Assembly (NCBI RefSeq): GCF_018618755.1
Contig: NZ_JACSMR010000001.1
Span: 1-64,000 of the forward strand
Source: Exiguobacterium sp. s193
Lineage (GTDB): Bacteria > Bacillota > Bacilli > Exiguobacteriales > Exiguobacteriaceae
Length of the DNA stretch: 64,000 nucleotides
Direction of reading: 5' to 3'
The notes below the pieces were generated by a model. That model was not told the DNA's origin. It did not search any database and saw only the letters and a list, made by a program, of their open reading frames with translations. Below are positions 59,983 through 64,000 of the stretch, one piece after another. The position numbers and the translations under genes were made by a program. Each line of letters starts with the position of its first letter. Within the stretch, counting starts at the first letter, position 1.

Positions 59983-60745
59983 GTAAGGGCTCCTTTACGA
60001 TCAAGCTGGCGAAGCGACCTTGGTGGTCGCCGTGCCGGTAAGAGAAGTAGTCATCTGCCTGACAATGGGTACAAATCCCAGCATCAATGATGTCACCTAC
60101 ACCACTCCGTTCTGCTAGTGAGGCGTTCGTTTGCTGAAGCGACAACATCGCCTTTCCGTTGTCTTTCATCGTATACGGTGCCTCATCGAGACCTAATGCG
60201 TCGATGGCATCGATGACCGGTTGGTCGACTTCGTAACAACACTCCCGAATCGATGGACCAATCGCCATTTGAATCGATGACCGTTTTGCCCCGGCTTCTT
60301 CCATCTTCGCAATCGTCGCTTCAACGATATTCGCAACCGTCCCCCGCCACCCGGCATGCGTATTCGCAATGATTCCCGTCGTCGGATCACAAAAGACGAG
60401 CGGTACACAATCAGCGAATAACATCGCAAGTAAGACATTGGTATCCGTCGTCACCAGTCCATCTGTACCCTTGATCGTCGTTCCATAATCCAAGGCACCA
60501 CGCCCAGAGTCAAGTGTCGTCACTTGCTCGACATGATTCCCATGAACCTGTTCCGCCCAAATCGTGTTCTCGAGCGATACATCCAGTTGACGGGCGATGA
60601 CTTGACGGTTCTCGATGACGCCTTCTTGGTCATCGTTCACATGGAGTCCCAAATTCCCATTTCCATGCGGTGCTGAAAACTTTGTCGTGAACGTTGCTCG
60701 GACCGTTCCGGTCGGTGTATCCCACTTTATCCATTGACCAAACAT
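59972..60745 (-). CDS. YlmD/PgeF-family purine nucleoside phosphorylase or polyphenol oxidase-like protein
   Basis: The 257-residue protein has LFADCVPLVFCDP, the metal motif HAGWRGTVANIVEA and GPSIRECCYEVD of the former DUF152 (multicopper polyphenol oxidase) family. Members have been shown to act as adenosine deaminase/purine phosphorylases or peptidoglycan-editing factors; the role here is not settled. In Bacillus spoIIGA-sigE-sigG lie between it and ftsZ; they are missing. Confidence 0.9.
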   Translation of the reverse strand: MFGQWIKWDTPTGTVRATFTTKFSAPHGNGNLGLHVNDDQEGVIENRQVIARQLDVSLENTIWAEQVHGNHVEQVTTLDSGRGALDYGTTIKGTDGLVTTDTNVLLAMLFADCVPLVFCDPTTGIIANTHAGWRGTVANIVEATIAKMEEAGAKRSSIQMAIGPSIRECCYEVDQPVIDAIDALGLDEAPYTMKDNGKAMLSLQQTNASLAERSGVGDIIDAGICTHCQADDYFSYRHGDHQGRFASLIVKEPLHVD

Positions 60746-60762
60746 GATCTCACATCCTTTTC

Positions 60763-60794
60763 AAAAAAAGAGGTGCCGCTTACGCGACACCTCT
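60763..60794 (-). terminator. Terminator of ftsZ
   Basis: Perfect stem AGAGGTG / CACCTCT followed on the minus strand by TTTTTTT, after the ftsZ stop. Confidence 0.9.
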
Positions 60795-60827
60795 TGGTTT
60801 AGCAGTCGTGTCTCAGAGAACATCAAC

Positions 60828-61985
60828 TTAACGATTGTTCCGGCGAAGGAATGATGGAATGTCCATCGGTTCTTCAGCCTCTGACCCTTTTGCTGGTTCT
60901 GGATTCGAGCTAACAGGTGTCTCTTCGACTTGTGGTTTCGACTCCTCAGCAGCAGGAGGTGGAGTCGCCTGCTTTTTCTTGAGTAAGTTTTTCATCATTT
61001 CTTGAGCAGACGGGATTTCGAAATCAAGTGGCTCGTTTTCGAATTCCGTTGCGATAACGGTGACGATGATTTCATCCTCTAAGTTGTCATTGATGACCGA
61101 ACCGAAAATCAAGTTCACTTCTTCATCTGCTGCACTTTGAACAATTTGTGCGGCTTCCGTTACTTCATACAAGCTAAGGTTCGCACTACCCGTGATGTTC
61201 ATCAAGACACCTTTTGCACCTTCGATTGATGTTTCAAGTAATGGACTCGAAATCGCTTTTTTCGCTGCTTCCGTTGCACGATGTTCGCCTGTCGCGACAC
61301 CAACACCCATCAAGGCAGAACCTTTTTCGGTCATGATTGTCTTGACGTCAGCGAAGTCCAAGTTAATTAGACCGGGAACCGCAATCAAGTCGGTGATCCC
61401 TTGTACACCTTGACGAAGTACATTATCCGCTTCTTTAAAGGCTTCGAGCATCGGCGTATTACGATCGACGATTTCAAGTAATTTATCATTTGGAATGACG
61501 ATTAATGTATCGACTTTTTCTTTAAAGTTTTGAACGCCAGATACAGCGTGTTGCATCCGTTTACGTCCTTCAAACATGAACGGTTTCGTAACGACACCGA
61601 CAGTCAACGCGCCGATTTCTTTCGAGATTTCAGCGATGACTGGCGCTGCACCAGTTCCTGTTCCGCCACCCATACCGGCAGTAACGAAGACCATGTCGGC
61701 ACCTGACAGAATTTCTGTCAACTGTTCACGGCTTTCTTCCGCCGCCTTTTTACCGATTTCAGGGTTCGCACCTGCACCAAGACCACGTGTCAGCTTCGCA
61801 CCTAATTGAAGTTTCACGTCTGCTTGCGACATGTTTAATGCTTGTGCATCTGTATTTACAGCGATGAATTCTACGCCTTGAACACCGTGTTCAATCATTC
61901 GGTTGACGGCATTCGAACCGCCGCCACCTACACCGATGACCTTGATTTTAGCTACTTGGTCCATCATTTCATCAAAATGCAACAT
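60828..61985 (-). CDS. ftsZ: Cell division protein FtsZ
   Basis: The 385-residue tubulin homologue has [14 protein letters not shown] signature [11 protein letters not shown], the T7 loop NLDFADVKT, a variable linker ([17 protein letters not shown]) and C-terminal peptide [12 protein letters not shown] that binds FtsA, SepF and others. ATG follows AGGGGG. It forms the division ring. Confidence 0.97.
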   Translation of the reverse strand: MLHFDEMMDQVAKIKVIGVGGGGSNAVNRMIEHGVQGVEFIAVNTDAQALNMSQADVKLQLGAKLTRGLGAGANPEIGKKAAEESREQLTEILSGADMVFVTAGMGGGTGTGAAPVIAEISKEIGALTVGVVTKPFMFEGRKRMQHAVSGVQNFKEKVDTLIVIPNDKLLEIVDRNTPMLEAFKEADNVLRQGVQGITDLIAVPGLINLDFADVKTIMTEKGSALMGVGVATGEHRATEAAKKAISSPLLETSIEGAKGVLMNITGSANLSLYEVTEAAQIVQSAADEEVNLIFGSVINDNLEDEIIVTVIATEFENEPLDFEIPSAQEMMKNLLKKKQATPPPAAEESKPQVEETPVSSNPEPAKGSEAEEPMDIPSFLRRNNR

Positions 61986-62029
61986 AAAAGGGGCCCCCTA
62001 ATTTTTTTATACGGATTGTATTTTAGTCA

Positions 62030-63334
62030 TTAACCAAAAAACTTTTCAAAGAAACTACTGAATGATTTACGCTCTTTTGGAGGTTGTACCCGTTGCGTCG
62101 GTTCTTCACGCGTAGGTGACGGTGCTGGGTTCGTAAGCAGTTGTTCCTGTTCACGACTTTGCGCCACGACTTCCTTCTCATCCGCCCGGTCAAAACCTGA
62201 CTTCGAGACCGTGCTTCTAGAGAGTACATAACGCAACATGCCTGCCGCCACTGCATACTTCGGATTCCGAATGCCAAGGCTCGCTGGTTGGTAGACATTG
62301 ACGCTTTGCTTAAAGATGCGTTTGCCGAGTTGATCGATTCCCGGAAGTGACGAGCTTCCACCACAGAGAATGATGCCACTGTTCATTTGTGGATGACCAG
62401 CTTGTGTCATTCGTTTTTGAATCATCTCGAAGATTTCTTCAAGGCGTGCCTCTAAAACGAATCCGATTTCCGTTTGTGGTTCAAAACGGTGTTCTCCATT
62501 AATCGTCACATACGACACTTTTTCCTCCGGATCACCGAGTGACTCGAGTGCTACGCCATACTCTTCTTTCGCGAGTTTCGCGTCCTGATACTTACAGTTC
62601 ATTTTATACGTCAAATCACGTGTCAGGTGATCGCCACCATATGGTAACGTCGTCGAGTACACTAAATCATTTTTCTCATAAATCGAAAGGGTCGTCGTTT
62701 CATGACCGATGTCGACAATCCCGACACCGAGTTCAAGTTCATCGATGGACGCCGCGATTCTTGATACCGCTAAGCTTTCCAGCACGTATCCTGCAAGTTC
62801 TAAACCCGCCCGTTCAATTGAACGTTTAATGCTATGTAGGATCGTCTTCGCTCCAATGATTAACTTTCCTGTCACTTCTAGACGATAGCCAATCATACCA
62901 CGTGGATCCGTGATTTCAGTTTGTTGGTCGACCGTGAACGTTTTTGGTAACACGTCAACGATACTAAGTTCATTCGGGATACGCATGACCATCGCAGAGT
63001 GTAAGACGTCTTTGACGTCGTCATCCGTGATTTCATTGTCTTCCCCTTTAATTGATGTCATTCCTTGGCAATCCTTGACTTGGATATGCTCTCCAGAAAT
63101 TGCTACATATACTTCACCAATCGGTTCACCGAGTGTTCGTTCCACTTCAGCGACCGCTTGTTTAATGGCATTGACGGTTTGGTCGATATCGACGATGACG
63201 CCACGTTTAACACCTGCAGATGGTGCCGAACCTTCTGCTAACACGTTGAGTGTTCCACCGAGGAGTTCGCCGACGATGAGTTTCACTTCCGATGTTCCAA
63301 TGTCTAGTGCGGCAATCGTACCTTTCGTTTCCAT
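62030..63334 (-). CDS. ftsA: Cell division protein FtsA
   Basis: The 434-residue actin-like protein has ALDIGTSEVKLIVGE, the 1C domain, GVGIVDIGHETTTLSIY, IILCGGSSSLPGID and a C-terminal amphipathic helix (SFSSFFEKFFG) for membrane binding. It anchors FtsZ. ATG follows GGAGGT; a 228-base gap upstream separates it from divIB. Confidence 0.97.
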   Translation of the reverse strand: METKGTIAALDIGTSEVKLIVGELLGGTLNVLAEGSAPSAGVKRGVIVDIDQTVNAIKQAVAEVERTLGEPIGEVYVAISGEHIQVKDCQGMTSIKGEDNEITDDDVKDVLHSAMVMRIPNELSIVDVLPKTFTVDQQTEITDPRGMIGYRLEVTGKLIIGAKTILHSIKRSIERAGLELAGYVLESLAVSRIAASIDELELGVGIVDIGHETTTLSIYEKNDLVYSTTLPYGGDHLTRDLTYKMNCKYQDAKLAKEEYGVALESLGDPEEKVSYVTINGEHRFEPQTEIGFVLEARLEEIFEMIQKRMTQAGHPQMNSGIILCGGSSSLPGIDQLGKRIFKQSVNVYQPASLGIRNPKYAVAAGMLRYVLSRSTVSKSGFDRADEKEVVAQSREQEQLLTNPAPSPTREEPTQRVQPPKERKSFSSFFEKFFG

Positions 63335-63374
63335 GGGAGTGACACCTCCACTTTCATAATACTCATACTAGTTG

Positions 63375-63393
63375 TCCTGAATTATATTCAGGA
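63375..63393. other. Small palindrome in the ftsA leader
   Basis: TCCTGAA...TTCAGGA 7-bp inverted repeat with a 5-base spacer (TTATA), about 40 bases upstream of the ftsA start. It may be an RNA hairpin or an operator. Confidence 0.4.
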
Positions 63394-63521
63394 AACAAGA
63401 TAAACTTCTTCTCGTTTAAGTCTACACTATATAAAACCTCACGAAAAGAAGTTATTGCCTAACTTACCCATCTAATAGATTACGATTTGATGACGATACG
63501 CCTACTTATTTACTAATGAAA

Positions 63522-63533
63522 ACAAACGTTTGT
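63522..63533. other. Perfect 12-bp palindrome downstream of divIB
   Basis: ACAAACGTTTGT, flanked on either side by ATGAA/TTCAT that extend the symmetry with a small bulge. It lies 29 bases beyond the divIB stop. It could be a weak terminator hairpin or a protein-binding site for ftsA expression. Confidence 0.35.
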
Positions 63534-63562
63534 CATTCATGCGAATCTAGACGATGTATTTT

Positions 63563-64000
63563 CTATTTTTTACCTTTATATGGTTTGAAATAGATTCCAC
63601 CATCAATTGTGATCGTTCCGGTTTTTCCTTTCGGTAGGGCCGAGATCACTTTGACATATTCATTCAACGAGTTAGAAAAAGCTGAAGTACTCAATAAGAC
63701 CGTATTGCCGTCTGTCATGAATAGCTTCAATCCCCCTTTGTCCGTCTTGTCATTCGCGACGATTTCCGAAATTCGACTACGGACTTTCGGCTCGATTTTA
63801 ACGAGTTCCTTCGTCACACGTTTAAGGGATCGATCTGTAAAACCAGTCAAAATCGGTGCATCGAACAATTCTTCCTTTGATTTCCCGGGAAGAATCGTCC
63901 CGTCCGCTAAGACGATCCGGTCACCTGGCTTATCTTTTGCGTAGGCGATTTCCTTTTCTTCCACGACATCAATTTGATAGTGGTGGAGAAAACTCTTTTT
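63563..64000 (-). CDS. divIB: Cell division protein DivIB/FtsQ, C-terminal part (runs off window)
   Basis: The open frame continues to the window end without a start, giving 145 residues beginning [20 protein letters not shown]. FtsQ-type C-terminal features are [27 protein letters not shown] and a final beta segment. It stabilises the FtsL/DivIC complex at the septum. Position before ftsA-ftsZ fits; no ylxW/ylxX/sbp genes lie in the 228-base gap that follows. Confidence 0.88.
   Translation of the reverse strand, partial: KKSFLHHYQIDVVEEKEIAYAKDKPGDRIVLADGTILPGKSKEELFDAPILTGFTDRSLKRVTKELVKIEPKVRSRISEIVANDKTDKGGLKLFMTDGNTVLLSTSAFSNSLNEYVKVISALPKGKTGTITIDGGIYFKPYKGKK

Overview
The window reads as a chromosomal segment of a low-to-mid GC Firmicute (Bacillales/Bacillaceae-like), most probably the non-sporulating genus Exiguobacterium. 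Gene order closely follows the Bacillus subtilis rpsP-ffh-smc-fab-recG-rpmB, thiN-prkC-priA-gmk, pyr and ileS-divIVA-ftsZ-ftsA blocks, ribosome binding sites are strong AGGAGG types, and the sporulation genes usually found at these positions (spoVM; spoIIGA-sigE-sigG) are absent. The genus call is inference from synteny and protein style, not from a database search.

Layout. 1-130: end of an IS30-type insertion sequence. 168-8393: rpsP, ffh, ylxM, ftsY, smc, rnc and acpP (minus strand), with a small DUF1128 gene inverted between smc and rnc. 8412-17457: fatty acid/phospholipid genes fabG-fabD-plsX and their regulator fapR with its operator, then recG, the two serine dehydratase subunits, a FakA-like kinase and an Asp23-family protein. 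17742-19482 (plus strand): rpmB and a LysP-like permease preceded by a perfect cre box. 19687-32469 (minus): thiN-thiT under a TPP riboswitch, rpe, rsgA, prkC, prpC, rsmB, a fused def-fmt gene, priA, coaBC, rpoZ, gmk. 32636-34330: rqcH.

34331-41007 is an accessory stretch between two conserved blocks: an ArAE-type membrane protein with an anchored DUF4097-like protein, two copies of a structured intergenic repeat, a 0.6 kb element with 20-bp terminal inverted repeats, a UPF0173 hydrolase, an HxlR/VOC/oxidoreductase cluster and a GNAT gene. 41008-52700 is a complete UMP operon (pyrR-pyrP-pyrB-pyrC-carA-carB-pyrK-pyrD-pyrF-pyrE) with a promoter and three PyrR RNA sites; two drive terminators and one appears to cover the pyrP ribosome binding site. 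52700-64000 holds rluD, lspA, ileS behind a T-box, then the cell-division cluster divIVA, ylmH, ylmG, sepF, ylmE, ylmD, ftsZ, ftsA and the 3' end of divIB.

The most unusual observation is a single reading frame joining peptide deformylase to methionyl-tRNA formyltransferase, two enzymes of opposite reaction at the two ends of the formyl-methionine cycle, with a relic Shine-Dalgarno sequence still present at the junction. The second is the pyrR-pyrP intercistronic PyrR hairpin, which has no terminator but pairs into the pyrP Shine-Dalgarno, suggesting translational rather than attenuation control.
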